The notes under the pieces are model-generated. The model ran no database searches and had not been told where the DNA came from. It was given only the letters and a program-made list of their open reading frames with translations. Below, piece by piece: positions 1 through 10,900 of a stretch of DNA of 64,000 bases. The stretch comes from Metapseudomonas otitidis (GTDB taxonomy: Bacteria; Pseudomonadota; Gammaproteobacteria; Pseudomonadales; Pseudomonadaceae): NCBI RefSeq assembly GCF_900111835.1, contig NZ_FOJP01000003.1:62001-126000 (forward strand). The letters are read 5' to 3'. The position numbers and the translations under genes were made by a program. Every line of letters begins with the position of its first letter. Positions within the stretch are counted from its first letter, which is position 1.

Positions 1-406
1 CCGGGTCCTCGGCGATAGGGCCTTCGGCTTCGCCACGGGGGACATGGCCCAGGGCATGGCGCCCGACAAGGTCCAGCAGCACGCGAGGCTCGAAAGGCTT
101 GACCAGGTAATCCGCCGCGCCCTGGCGGATCGCATCCACGGCACGTTCGACGGCGCCGTAGGCGGTCATCAGCAGGACGGGGAGCTGCGGATACCGCGTG
201 CGGATCAGGGCCAGCAACTGGTGCCCATCCATGCCCGGCATGTTCACGTCGCTGATGACCATGCCGAAGTGCTCTTCGCCCAGGGCCACCAAGGCGGCCT
301 CGGCGCAATCGGCCTCACGGTAGGTGTAGCCGCCGAGGGCCAAGGTATCGGCCAGGGCTTCGCGCAGGGCGCGGTCGTCTTCGACCAGCAGGATCTTGAC
401 GGTCAT
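1..406 (-). CDS. fleR: FleR, sigma-54-dependent flagellar response regulator (5' part only)
   Basis: Only the first 135 codons lie in the window; the AAA+ and DNA-binding parts are beyond base 1. What is visible is a complete CheY-like receiver: acidic pocket D10-D11, phospho-acceptor D53 in ISDVNMPGMDG, T81 and K103 in VKPF. In Pseudomonas FleR is phosphorylated by FleS and, with RpoN, activates class III genes for basal body and hook (flgBCDE, flgFGHIJKL), both of which are in this window with sigma-54 promoters. The ATG at 404-406 lies 4 bases after the fleS stop, so the two are co-transcribed. Identification rests on the receiver sequence and its position after fleQ and fleS. Confidence 0.93.
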   Translation of the reverse strand, partial: MTVKILLVEDDRALREALADTLALGGYTYREADCAEAALVALGEEHFGMVISDVNMPGMDGHQLLALIRTRYPQLPVLLMTAYGAVERAVDAIRQGAADYLVKPFEPRVLLDLVGRHALGHVPRGEAEGPIAEDP

Positions 407-410
407 GGAA

Positions 411-1622
411 TCACTCCTGTTTAGCCGGCTGTGCCGCCAGCAGCGGCAGAACCAGGGTGGCGCAGGTACCCAGCCCCACGCGCGAGCGCAACGTCAGCTC
501 GCCCTGGTGGGCACGTGCCACGGCCTTGACCACGGCCAGGCCGAGGCCGGTTCCGGTGGTCTTGGTGGTGAAGAAAGGCTCGCCCAGACGCGCCAGGGTG
601 GCGGGCTCGATGCCGGGGCCGTTATCGCTGACGGACAGGTGCAGGGCGTTGCCACGGGCAAAGAGGTGCACCTTCAGGCGCAGCCGCGGGCCGGCGGCCT
701 GGGTGGCGTTTTCGATCAGGTTCAACAGTGCACCGACGAGGGTGTCGCGGTTGCACAGCACCTCTCCCCCACTGATGTCGCACTGCCAACGCACCTGGGC
801 GCCGGCGAGGTGGGGTTCAGCGGCCGAGCGCAACGCGGCGAACAGCATCACCGGCGCAAGGCGATCCGGCAGCGGCAGGTCGCCCCGGGCGAACACCAGC
901 ATGTCGCGCACCTGGTGCTCCAACTCATGGAGGCGTTCCTTGAGGCGGCTGGCAAAGCGCTGCTGCTGCTCGGTCGGCAGCACCTGCTCAGCCAGGTGGC
1001 TGGCATAGAGCAAGGCGGCGGAAAGCGGGGTGCGGATCTGATGGGCCAGGGAAGCGACCATGCGCCCCAGCGAGGACAGGCGCTCATGGCGGGCCAATTC
1101 GTCCTGCAAGCGGCGGGTTTCCGTCAGGTCGGCCAGCAGCACCAGTTGACCAGGCTCACCGTCGAGGGATCGGGTGGCGATGGAGACGCGACGGCCATCC
1201 TTGAGGGATATCTCATGGCCGTCGTCCTTGCGGGGAGCGAAATTGCGCGCGATGACCTCGCGCCAGAGCATGCCGACCAGGGGGCGCCCGAGCAGGCTGC
1301 AGGCCACCGGGTTGGCCTCGCGGACGACACCCTGCCCATCGAGGACGATGACGCCACCGGGCAGCAGGTCCAACAGGCTCTGCAGGCGCTGGGCCAGGCG
1401 CTCCTTTTCAGCCAGCTCCTGCATGCGCTGGGCACTGACCAATGCCAATTGCCCCTTGAGCTCGGTGACACGCGCTTCGAGCACGTTGTACGACTCACTG
1501 AGCTGAGACGACATCTGGCTGAACATGGCAAACGTCTTTTCGAGGCTGGCACGGCCGGCCTCTTCGACATTCACCCAGGTGTTCTCGTCGTCTTGCTGTG
1601 CGGGGTTGGCTCTTGCGGTCAT
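411..1622 (-). CDS. fleS: FleS, cytoplasmic flagellar sensor histidine kinase
   Basis: This 403-residue protein has no membrane segment, so it acts in the cytoplasm. A coiled-coil-like stretch (about 25-85) is followed by a PAS domain (about 85-165), a dimerisation/phosphoacceptor helix with H194 in SLAHQIRTPLS, and an ATPase domain with the N box (LNLIENATQA, 300-309), G1 box (DNGPGI, 333-338) and G2 box (GTGLGLAVV, 357-365). It is expected to phosphorylate FleR. It sits between fleQ and fleR, as in P. aeruginosa, and has its own sigma-54 promoter at 1675-1691. The signal sensed by the PAS domain cannot be read from sequence. Confidence 0.95.
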   Translation of the reverse strand: MTARANPAQQDDENTWVNVEEAGRASLEKTFAMFSQMSSQLSESYNVLEARVTELKGQLALVSAQRMQELAEKERLAQRLQSLLDLLPGGVIVLDGQGVVREANPVACSLLGRPLVGMLWREVIARNFAPRKDDGHEISLKDGRRVSIATRSLDGEPGQLVLLADLTETRRLQDELARHERLSSLGRMVASLAHQIRTPLSAALLYASHLAEQVLPTEQQQRFASRLKERLHELEHQVRDMLVFARGDLPLPDRLAPVMLFAALRSAAEPHLAGAQVRWQCDISGGEVLCNRDTLVGALLNLIENATQAAGPRLRLKVHLFARGNALHLSVSDNGPGIEPATLARLGEPFFTTKTTGTGLGLAVVKAVARAHQGELTLRSRVGLGTCATLVLPLLAAQPAKQE

Positions 1623-1674
1623 TTCAGTCTCTCGCTCGGCAAACCGTCATCCAACGGTCGTTTCACAAGAGACT

Positions 1675-1691
1675 TAGCAATACCCGTGCCT
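1675..1691 (-). promoter_or_regulatory. Sigma-54 (RpoN) promoter of fleSR
   Basis: Read on the minus strand, AGGCACGGGTATTGCTA has the diagnostic GG (-24) and GC (-12) exactly 10 bases apart. Transcription would start about 43 bases before the fleS ATG. In P. aeruginosa fleSR is a class II operon driven by FleQ and RpoN, which agrees. Confidence 0.85.
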
Positions 1692-1732
1692 AAAAATTAA
1701 TCCATTTAAATCAGCTAGTTAGCAAAAGGACG

Positions 1733-3205
<1,473 letters not shown>

Positions 3206-3294
3206 CGGTCTGTTCTTACTCGAAAGCGGGCGCCACTGGAACGCGGCAAGAAAAACCGACGTACCTCAAGGAGTTCCGCCGGCAATTGGCCAGT

Positions 3295-3323
3295 AGTAAA
3301 GTCAAAAACACCGACTGAGTCAA
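3295..3323 (-). promoter_or_regulatory. Sigma-70 promoter of fleQ
   Basis: On the minus strand TTGACT (bases 3318-3323) and TTTACT (3295-3300) are separated by exactly 17 bases. The predicted start lies about 80 bases before the fleQ ATG. A sigma-70 promoter is expected, since fleQ tops the cascade and does not need RpoN in P. aeruginosa. No clear Vfr/CRP palindrome was seen over it. Confidence 0.65.
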
Positions 3324-3377
3324 ATTTATGGCGTGTATTTTTCAGAAGCCCCGATGACCTCGCGAAAGGCCATGAAA

Positions 3378-3403
3378 GCTGCACCGAGGGGCATCGGTGC
3401 AGC
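3378..3403 (-). terminator. Hairpin terminator after fliT
   Basis: A perfect 10-bp stem (GCTGCACCGA with TCGGTGCAGC) encloses a 6-base loop, starting 12 bases after the fliT stop. On the minus strand it is followed only by TTTC, so the T tract is short. It isolates fleQ from the fliDST unit. Confidence 0.65.
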
Positions 3404-3414
3404 CTGGATTCCAC

Positions 3415-3714
3415 TCAACCGAAGAGCTGGTAGACCTTGGCGCCCTGGCTGGCACGAACGATCTGGCTGAGCTCAGCCGCTACCTCGTCACGCTGTCGCG
3501 CGCAGGATTCAGTCAGTTGGCGATAGACCTCGATCAGTGCCTCGAGCTGGGCACGCAACCCTTCTTCGATATCGCCGCAGTCCAGCATCGCCACATTCAC
3601 CTGTTCACGGCACTGGAGGTCCAGGCGCCCAACGGCCTCCCAGTCCTGGATTTCGAAGGCGGAGACGAGCGCCTCCCGGGTCTCTTCGATCTGCTTGAGC
3701 ATGGTCTGGCTCAT
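3415..3714 (-). CDS. fliT: FliT-like flagellar protein/chaperone
   Basis: This small helical protein of 99 residues, rich in Glu, Gln and Leu, follows fliS after 10 bases, the place held by the FliT/FleP-type gene before fleQ in P. aeruginosa. FliT proteins are export chaperones for the filament cap FliD. Sequence conservation in this family is low, so the assignment leans on position, size and all-helical character. It is the last gene of the unit, with a hairpin directly downstream. Confidence 0.75.
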   Translation of the reverse strand: MSQTMLKQIEETREALVSAFEIQDWEAVGRLDLQCREQVNVAMLDCGDIEEGLRAQLEALIEVYRQLTESCARQRDEVAAELSQIVRASQGAKVYQLFG

Positions 3715-3724
3715 GGTGCTTTCC

Positions 3725-4108
3725 TCAAACGGGCGCGATGGCGTCCCAGCCGGATTTCACTTCGCGCAGCAGCCCTGCCACTTCGTTGACGAGCGCAGGG
3801 TCGTTGACCTTATTGGCCTCGATCAGGCGAGCGATCATGTATTCGTAGAGGCGGTCGAGGTTCATGGCGATCTCGCCACCCTGGGTGGGATCGAGCGCTT
3901 CTCGCAACCCGCCGATGATGGCAATGGACTTGCTGATCAGTTCGCCCTTGAGCGGCGCCTGGTCGCGCATCATCGCACCCTGGGCCTGTGCCATGCGCTC
4001 CAGACCACCTTCCATGAGCATCTGGATAAGGCGGTGGGGGCTGGCTTCGGCAACCTGGGCCTGGACATTGACCCGCTGATACTGCTGCATGGCCATCATC
4101 GCGTTCAT
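3725..4108 (-). CDS. fliS: FliS, flagellin export chaperone
   Basis: The 127-residue protein has the FliS signature near its N terminus (YQRVNVQAQVAEASPHRLIQ) and the helical pattern of the family (LMEGGLERMAQAQG, later LDRLYEYMIARLIEAN). FliS binds the disordered C terminus of FliC in the cytoplasm and keeps it export-competent. The ATG is preceded by a strong ribosome site, GAGGAG, 8 bases upstream. A sigma-28 promoter lies just upstream, so FliS can be made at the same stage as flagellin. Confidence 0.93.
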   Translation of the reverse strand: MNAMMAMQQYQRVNVQAQVAEASPHRLIQMLMEGGLERMAQAQGAMMRDQAPLKGELISKSIAIIGGLREALDPTQGGEIAMNLDRLYEYMIARLIEANKVNDPALVNEVAGLLREVKSGWDAIAPV

Positions 4109-4150
4109 TTGCGCAACTCCTCGTGAACCGGTGTTTCGTCGATGTTCATC

Positions 4151-4177
4151 TTATCGGCCGGTCCTACCAGAGCTTAA
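4151..4177 (-). promoter_or_regulatory. Sigma-28 (FliA) promoter for fliS-fliT
   Basis: On the minus strand TTAA (4174-4177), 15 bases, then a perfect GCCGATAA (4151-4158). It deviates from TAAA-N15-GCCGATAA at one -35 base. It lies in the 121-base fliD-fliS gap, about 43 bases before the fliS ATG. Confidence 0.7.
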
Positions 4178-4229
4178 GCCTCCATCCATCTTTTTTCGCG
4201 ATCAGGAGGCTCGCGCGTCAAACTCAAGA

Positions 4230-5681
4230 TCAGCTGCTGGACGTGCCGGGAAGTTTCTTGAGTTGCTCGGTCAGGTTCGTGCTGGTGCTCTGCATCTGGC
4301 TCAGCAAGCTGTCTAGGGTCGTGAACTGCTTGTAGAGACGGGTTTGCAACACGGTCATGCGCACATCCAGTGCAGCCTTCTGCTTGTCAACGCTCTTGAT
4401 GGTGTCGCGCAAGACCGTACTGCGCTGTTCAAGCACCCCACCTGAAGCCGTGAACGGCTTGGCTCGATTGGTCAAGCGATTGGCCAATCCGTTGTCACCA
4501 GTGAAGAAGTCGGAAATACCCTGCACATCCTTCGCAATCGCTTTGTCGAGCTTGGTGTTGTCCAGCTCGAGGGTGCCGTCTGTCTTGGTCGCGATCCCCA
4601 GGCTTGCAAGCGCCTTGACGGTACCGCCATCACTACTCTGGGTGACCAGCTCCGTGCGCAAGTTCGCCAGCAGACCACGAGCAGTGGAGTCACCAGCAAG
4701 AGCCGCCACAACAGGCTTGCTGCCTTCTACTGCAGTCACTTTGGTCAGACTGTTGATGGTGGAAACCATCTTGTTATAGGCCGTAACGAAGTTCTGGACG
4801 TTGGTTTTCACTGCGCTGGTGTTCTGTGACACCGTGAGCGTCAACGGCTTGCCGACCTCGGTCGCGGCGGTGAGATTCAGGGTCAGCCCTTCGATCGCGG
4901 TGGACACGCTGTTGGAGTCGCTGACCACATTCAGGCCATCAACGGTCAACTTGGCGCTTTGTGCGGTGTTGAGGGTCTTTCCGGCGGCTGCAACGGCAGC
5001 ATTGTACTCGGCAGGCGTGGCGAAGTCGGAGGCGTTGAGGGCTGCGCCAGGGAAGGTCAGCTTGCCCAGTTCAGTGGCGCTGCCCGAGGTACTGGTACCG
5101 GTCATGGTGATGTCCTTGCCATCACCCATCTTGCTGCTGCTCAAGACAAGGCGCGAACCCTGGCTGTCGGTCACGATAGTCGCGCTGAGCCCCTTGGCGG
5201 CACCCTGCTTGTTGATCGCATCTCGGATGCCGGTCAGCGTGTTGTTGGTGCTGTCGACGGAAATGTTGAGGGCATCCTCACCGCCGATCTTGATATCAAG
5301 CGTTCCGGAGTTGAATGTGGTCGTTGCGCCATCGGCGAAAGCTGCCGAGGCGATCTTGCTGCCTTGAGCGAGCTGAGTGACGTTGATGCTGTAGGTGCCT
5401 GCCACAGCGCTTGCAGTAGCGGTAGCGTTAAGTGCAGCCGTATTGGAAGAGACGACACTACGGGACAAGAAGCTGCTCGGACTGTTGAGCAAGGCCATCG
5501 CAGTCTGAAAATCGCTGACGGCGCTCTTGAGGCTACCCAGGGCGGTGAGCTTGGTGGTGGTCTTGGACTCAAGCGAATCCAGCTGGTTCTGTTTCGGCGC
5601 CCTGGCGTTGTTCACCAGTGCCTTGACCGTCGCGTCGATGTCGAGCAGTCCCGAACCCACTGTGCCGATCGTTGTGGCCAT
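4230..5681 (-). CDS. fliD: FliD, flagellar filament cap (HAP2)
   Basis: This 483-residue protein has the usual FliD layout: a conserved N-terminal segment (GLLDIDATVKALVNN), a long Ser/Thr/Ala-rich exposed middle, and a C-terminal coiled coil ending near LYKQFTTLDSLLSQMQ. FliD forms the pentameric or hexameric cap that folds flagellin monomers at the filament tip, and in P. aeruginosa it is also a mucin adhesin. The length fits the family (470-490). It follows flaG, from which it is separated by 79 bases containing a possible sigma-54 site, and precedes fliS. Confidence 0.96.
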   Translation of the reverse strand: MATTIGTVGSGLLDIDATVKALVNNARAPKQNQLDSLESKTTTKLTALGSLKSAVSDFQTAMALLNSPSSFLSRSVVSSNTAALNATATASAVAGTYSINVTQLAQGSKIASAAFADGATTTFNSGTLDIKIGGEDALNISVDSTNNTLTGIRDAINKQGAAKGLSATIVTDSQGSRLVLSSSKMGDGKDITMTGTSTSGSATELGKLTFPGAALNASDFATPAEYNAAVAAAGKTLNTAQSAKLTVDGLNVVSDSNSVSTAIEGLTLNLTAATEVGKPLTLTVSQNTSAVKTNVQNFVTAYNKMVSTINSLTKVTAVEGSKPVVAALAGDSTARGLLANLRTELVTQSSDGGTVKALASLGIATKTDGTLELDNTKLDKAIAKDVQGISDFFTGDNGLANRLTNRAKPFTASGGVLEQRSTVLRDTIKSVDKQKAALDVRMTVLQTRLYKQFTTLDSLLSQMQSTSTNLTEQLKKLPGTSSS

Positions 5682-5742
5682 TTCACACCTCCGTCAAAAA
5701 AACGTCCCGAATCCCCTTCCTGGAAGGATTGGCAGAGCAGCA

Positions 5743-5758
5743 AACAAGAATCGCGCCA
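5743..5758 (-). promoter_or_regulatory. Possible sigma-54 promoter of fliD
   Basis: The minus strand reads TGGCGCGATTCTTGTT. The -24 GG and the 10-base spacing are right and TGG-CG and TTG are kept, but the -12 dinucleotide is GT instead of GC. In P. aeruginosa fliDS is RpoN-dependent, which makes this the best candidate in the gap; it abuts the flaG stop codon. Confidence 0.45.
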
Positions 5759-5760
5759 AC

Positions 5761-6147
5761 TCAAGCCTTTGCTTCGAACATCAGACTGCGGATGTCGTCA
5801 AGCCGTTCAGCAAGCTTGAGAAGCTCCTCCGACGGAATCTGGCGAATCAGCTTGCCCGAGTCGGTGTCGATGACCTTCACCACCACATCGCCAGTGGAGT
5901 CATCCACGCTGAACTCCAACCCGCGCTTGACGGCCTGCACGAAAGACTGAATGTCGGACACCGCCGACTCCAGATCGGCGCCCTGGCCTTTACGGGCATC
6001 CTTGTCGTCCTGGGCGGCCGTGCCGCTGGCTACCGGAACCGCAGTGGGCGTATTCGGGGTGACGCCATTTTGGGAAGGCGTCGTACCGCTGGTGTCCTTC
6101 ACCAACCGAGGGATGGCGTTGACCGACGTTATGCTTGAGATATCCAT
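5761..6147 (-). CDS. flaG: FlaG family flagellar protein
   Basis: The 128-residue protein carries the FlaG domain in its C-terminal half (FVQAVKRGLEFSVDDSTGDVVVKVIDTDSGKLIRQIPSEELL, given here as family-typical blocks around residues 68-112). The N-terminal half is low-complexity, rich in Gly, Thr and Ala, and looks like a linker. FlaG proteins influence filament length and stability; their precise role is not settled. The gene sits between fliC and fliD as in P. aeruginosa (fleL/flaG). A hairpin between fliC and flaG probably lowers read-through, and no clear promoter was found in the 80-base gap. Confidence 0.88.
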   Translation of the reverse strand: MDISSITSVNAIPRLVKDTSGTTPSQNGVTPNTPTAVPVASGTAAQDDKDARKGQGADLESAVSDIQSFVQAVKRGLEFSVDDSTGDVVVKVIDTDSGKLIRQIPSEELLKLAERLDDIRSLMFEAKA

Positions 6148-6174
6148 GTTTTACATACCTCACAATGGCCAAAT

Positions 6175-6201
6175 GGGAGGAAGGGTAAGTCCCTTCCTCC
6201 C
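6175..6201 (-). terminator. Terminator after fliC
   Basis: An 11-bp perfect stem (GGGAGGAAGGG with CCCTTCCTCCC) has a 5-base loop and starts 26 bases after the fliC stop. The following minus-strand bases are ATTTGG, so the U tract is weak. It would allow very high fliC transcript levels with limited flaG expression. Confidence 0.75.
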
Positions 6202-6227
6202 ATCAGTGACTAGGCGCTCCGCCTCAC

Positions 6228-7691
6228 TTACCTCAGCAGGCTGAGGACCGACTGCGGCAACTGGTTGGCCTGGGCCAGGATCGCCGTACCAGCCTGTTGC
6301 AGAACTTGGTTCTTGGACAGCGTAGCGGTTTCGGCCGCGAAGTCAGTGTCCTTGATCCGGCTCCGAGCGGCAGATGCGTTCTCGGAGATGTTCTGCAGGT
6401 TGGAGATGGTGTTGTCGAAGCGGTTCTGCACAGCACCGAGGTCGGCACGCTGGGAGTCGATCGCCGCCAGGGCGCTATCGATTACCGCAATCGCGCGCTG
6501 GGCACCATCGGCGGTGGAGATGTCCACGTTGGCCACCGTGTTCAGAGTCGAGGAACTCTGCGAGAACACCTCGGTGGTAGAGCCGGTTACCGCGAAGGAA
6601 GTCGGGGAGTCCAGCTGCACGTAACCGAAGGCCTTACCGCCGGCAGCCTTGACGTCTGCCGCTGCCCCGAAGGTTCCATCGTTACCTTGGACAGCCACAT
6701 CAATCGTGCCCGCCGAAGAACCGGTCGCAGTGCCGAACTCAATCGTTTCACCAGTAGACGAGGTGATGGTGATCTTGTCGCTCTGCTTGTCGTAGTTGGC
6801 AGTCAGGCCCAACTTACCGGCGTTGGAGTTGATCTGGTTGGTCAGGTCCTCGTTGGAGGTCACACCCACCATCTGCACGGTGTTGCTGCCCACGGTGATG
6901 TTGAAGGTAGCGGCACCGGAGGTGAAGTTCACGTCTGCCTGAACCACGGTACGGGCAGTGGCGGACAGACCAGAGATGGAGCCGTCGAACTTCTGGGCGA
7001 TGCTCTTCGCGCTGTCAGTTGCAGTGATGTCGATGTCTTTGGTCTGGCCGTTACCAACCACGGTCACAGTGCCGGAGCTGAAGGCGCCGCCGCTACCGGT
7101 GATCAGGGTACCGGTCTTGGTGGTGGCTGCAGCGGAAGCACCGGCCGAGTTGGTGGAGGCACCACCGCCGACCTGGTAGGAGCCCAGCTTGCTGGAGGAA
7201 GCATCGCGCAGGGTCACGTCGATGGTCTCGTAGGCTTTGGAACCTACCTGGAAGCTGGTGGTACCGAAGGAGCCATCCAGCAGCTTGCGACCACCGAAGG
7301 TAGTGGTTTCGGCGATACGGGACAGTTCGGCCTGCTGGGCGGTCACTTCTTTCTGCAGGGCGGCACGGTCGTCGGCGCTGTTGGAGCCAGTGGCGGCCTG
7401 GATGGACAGGTCACGGATACGCTGGAGGATCGCGGTGGACTGCTGCAGGGCACCTTCAGCGGTTTGCGCCAGGGAGATACCGTCGTTGGCGTTACGAGTC
7501 GCCTGGTTCAGGCCGCTGATCTGGTTGGTCAGACGGTTGGAGATCTGCAGGCCGGCGGCATCGTCCTTGGCGCTGTTGATGCGGGCACCGGTGGAGAGAC
7601 GTTGCAGCGAGGTGTTCAGCGAGTTGGACGATGCGTTCAGGTTACGCTGAGTGTTGAGCGAAGCGATGTTTGTGTTGACTGTAAGTGCCAT
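6228..7691 (-). CDS. fliC: Flagellin FliC
   Basis: The protein has 487 residues. The N-terminal D0/D1 region (1-160) and the C-terminal region (about 395-487, ending [11 protein letters not shown]) are classic Pseudomonas flagellin; the middle is variable and Ser/Thr/Gly-rich, the part normally exposed and O-glycosylated. The TLR5 contact segment LQRIRDLSI (89-97) is intact. Length is close to the b-type flagellin of P. aeruginosa (488), but the subtype should not be taken as settled. No Cys is present. The ATG follows GGGAGA at suitable spacing. Expression is from a perfect sigma-28 promoter, and the adjoining glycosylation island makes it very likely that this flagellin is decorated. Confidence 0.98.
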   Translation of the reverse strand: MALTVNTNIASLNTQRNLNASSNSLNTSLQRLSTGARINSAKDDAAGLQISNRLTNQISGLNQATRNANDGISLAQTAEGALQQSTAILQRIRDLSIQAATGSNSADDRAALQKEVTAQQAELSRIAETTTFGGRKLLDGSFGTTSFQVGSKAYETIDVTLRDASSSKLGSYQVGGGASTNSAGASAAATTKTGTLITGSGGAFSSGTVTVVGNGQTKDIDITATDSAKSIAQKFDGSISGLSATARTVVQADVNFTSGAATFNITVGSNTVQMVGVTSNEDLTNQINSNAGKLGLTANYDKQSDKITITSSTGETIEFGTATGSSAGTIDVAVQGNDGTFGAAADVKAAGGKAFGYVQLDSPTSFAVTGSTTEVFSQSSSTLNTVANVDISTADGAQRAIAVIDSALAAIDSQRADLGAVQNRFDNTISNLQNISENASAARSRIKDTDFAAETATLSKNQVLQQAGTAILAQANQLPQSVLSLLR

Positions 7692-7783
7692 GGTGGCGTC
7701 TCCCGAAGTACCTAGTATTTGCCTGAGCCTGCGACCTTCAGGACCTGCTGCTCAGGTGCCCCTAGAATTCGCATTCGAACTGT

Positions 7784-7810
7784 TTATCGGCGCTTGTCGG
7801 AGGACCTTTA
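7784..7810 (-). promoter_or_regulatory. Sigma-28 promoter of fliC (proximal)
   Basis: On the minus strand TAAA (7807-7810), 15 bases, then GCCGATAA (7784-7791): a full match to the FliA consensus. The predicted start lies about 85 bases before the fliC ATG. Confidence 0.92.
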
Positions 7811-7875
7811 GGGGAGATTCGAAATTTTTTCTCCCGGGGCTTGCTCAACAAGCACGAACTGTGTCCGTACCAGGG

Positions 7876-7901
7876 TTATCGGCGGGTATGACGAAGCTTT
7901 A
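7876..7901 (-). promoter_or_regulatory. Second sigma-28-like element upstream of fliC (distal)
   Basis: On the minus strand TAAA (7898-7901) and GCCGATAA (7876-7883) both match perfectly, but the spacer is 14 bases rather than 15. It lies 91-92 bases upstream of the proximal promoter. It may be a weak second promoter or a decoy site for FliA. Confidence 0.5.
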
Positions 7902-7937
7902 GGATTTCGCCATACCGTTCGTCGGCTCCTGAAAAAC

Positions 7938-10900
7938 TCAGTCCGGCAGCCACGCCGAACGCCAGCGCTGCAGATTCTCGCCCTTCAGCATCCACTCGCC
8001 GAGCACACGCTCACGCAGCGCATCGCCCTGCCGGGCAGTGGCGTCCAGATCGGCCAGGTGCATGCGCACTGCATCCAGCCAGTCCTTGAAGCGGTTCTTA
8101 ACCCGGGTCACCGGCAGGTCGCCGCGGTAGCAGACGGCGTCAGTGCAGATCACCGGGAAGCCGCAGGCACCGTACTCCAGCAGCCGCAGGTTGCTCTTGC
8201 ACTCGTTGAACAGGTTCGGCTCCAGCGGCGCCAACGCCAGGTCCAGGTCCAGGCTCGCCAGCAGCGCCGGGTACTGCTCGATGGGCACGCCGCCGTGGAA
8301 TTCGTGGATATAGGGCCGGATACGCTCCGGGCACATGCCGAAGAAGACCCACTCCACCTCGTCCTTCAGGGCCTTGACCAGGTCGGTGATCAACTCCAGG
8401 TCGCCCAGGTGGCTGCTCCCCCCCGCCCAGCCGACACGCGGCTTGCGGCCTCGACGGCGCTGGCTGCGCAGGTTGCCCCACCAGTGTTCGGGGAGGAAGT
8501 TGGGCACCACCCGAATGTCCCCGTGCAGGTCGCGCAAAGCCTCGGCCAGCGGCTCGGTGGACACCACGAAGCGATCGGTCAGCGCCACCGCCTGCCTGAG
8601 CGAGCGCAGGATGTCCTTCGGCATGGTGTCGCGGTGCACGCTCTTCAGCGGCAGGTTGGGCAGGTAGTCGTCCAGCTCGTAGACCTTGAATACCGAAGAC
8701 AACGCCTTCACCTCGCGCATGCCCTCGATCTGCGGCTCCATGATCTGCCGCTGGAAGACGATGCTGGTGGCCTGGAAGCGTTCCAGTTCCACCGGGGACA
8801 GGTGCACCCCACTGGCCATGCCCTCCGCCCAACCGGCTGCCTTCAGTGCCGCGAGCGGCTGGCGTACACGGTAATGTCCGCAGCCGGTGATGTCCGCCGG
8901 GTAGCACAGCACCTGCGGCAGCAGCGGATCGCTCACGCGGCGCTCGCCGTACTCGAAGCTGAAGCCCGACCCGGCCAGCGACAGGTTGCGGTTATAGGAC
9001 GGATCGTTCGCCAGCACCGGTAGCCAACGCTGCAGCATCTCCTCGCGCTCGGCCTTCAGTGCCGCCTGCCTTGGCAGCGCGCCTTCAATGGCAAGAATCG
9101 GCAGGTCGATGCCATCGCGCCGAACCACGCTGTGGGGCGTCCACACGTTGAGCAGACCCGAAGCGCGGATGCGCAGGCACAGGTCCACGTCGCCATAGAA
9201 AGCCGACAGCTTCGCCTCGTCCATCCCGCCAACGGCCACATAGGCTTCGCGACGCACCATCAGGCAGGCGCTGCCAACGGCGCTGTAGTTCTGCGTCACC
9301 TGCAGGCGATTGAGGTAGCCCGGAGCCTCGAAAGGTTCACCCACAAAGGCACGCCCCGCGACGTCATGGAGCCCCAGCACGATGCCGGCCTGCTCGACGC
9401 TGTTCATCGCATCCAGCACCTTGGCCCCTACCACCCCCACTTCCGGGCGCTGGGCCTGGTTGACCAGCTCATCCAGCCATTCGGGCTGGACGATTTCCAC
9501 GTCGTGGCCCAGCAGCAGCAGGTACTCGCTCTCCACCGTCATCGCCACCGCGTTGACCATGGCCGAGAAATTGAAGGGGCCGGCAAACCGCCACACCTTC
9601 ACCTGCTCGCTCTGCAAGCCCTCGACCCCCTCCAGCCAACTGAGGGTCGCCGCATCCTGGCTTTCGCAATCCACCAGCAGCAACTCGTAATTCGGGTAGC
9701 GGGTGTGCTCCAGCAGGGTTTCCACGCAGCGCTGCAGCAAGGGAAGGTGATCGCGTACCGCCACCACGATGGAGACCCGCGGCTGCTGCGGGTGCCCATA
9801 GTGGATGTGGTAGCGCCTCGGCATCGGGCTCTCGACCCGCGCCTGGAAGCCGCGCTTCTCCAGGTGCCGTTCGATGGCCACCTGCTCGTAGGGGTTGGCC
9901 TGCAATACCGGAACGGGAGCACTCAGCAGCACCTCGTCGACGTGCTCCAGCCCTTGCAGACCATCGCGTTCCACCAGGCGCAACAGCAACTCCAGCTCGG
10001 GAGCCTCGACGAAGATCGGGTCGAACCCGCCCTCGGCCAGGAACACCTCCCGCCGGAAGAACCAGCGCGGCGCCAGGCTCAGGGGGAAGCTGAGCAGCAG
10101 GTCGAGGTTGAAGTCCGGCTTGAAGCACGCCCCGCGAGCACCGGAGGGCGCGCGCTGGAATTCATCGCCATACACCGCCCGGCACCCTTCCAGCCGCTCC
10201 AGGCGTCGCACCATCGCCAGCAGGCCGCCCGCCGTGAACGTCACGCCCGCCTCCACCACCTGCAACCAGTCCACATCGGCTTCGGCGGCCCAGGCGTTGA
10301 TCGCCTGCAATTGCTCACCCTCGGACACGCACAGGCCCATGACGCCGGCTGGGGCCGGCAGCCCAGCCGTGCTCAGCAGCACCGGGACGACATGGGGATA
10401 GAGATTGGCTGCCAGGCTGTCCAGCGTGGCGGAGACCGCATCGGCATCGCCATGGCGATCCAGCACCACCACTGCCAAGCGGGGCGGCCGCGGCTGTTGG
10501 GTCGCCAGGCTGTCGAGGATGCGCGCCAGCGCCGGCCCTTTCGGCGTACCGGAATCCAGCCAGTCCTGCAGCTGGTCGCTGGCCAGCAAGCGACGGGGTT
10601 CCGGCAGCGCCATGCGGCCCATGAACGCAGCAATGGCCGCCGTCGAGTTGCGCGGCAGGGCCTCCACACAGGCCTTCGCGCGCGCCTGCATCGTTTCGCG
10701 GTGAACGTCATCCGTCAGCAGCCGGCGGATGGCGTCGGCCAGTTCGTCCGCCCCCACGGTGTCGACGCCCTGAGCCGGCACCAGGCCGGGCCCATAGAAG
10801 AATCCGGTCTCGGTCATCAGGTTGAGGGCCGGTGTGCCGACCAGCATGGCCTCCACCTGCAGGCCCGAATCCACGGCCACCAGCACATCGGCGCTGAGCA

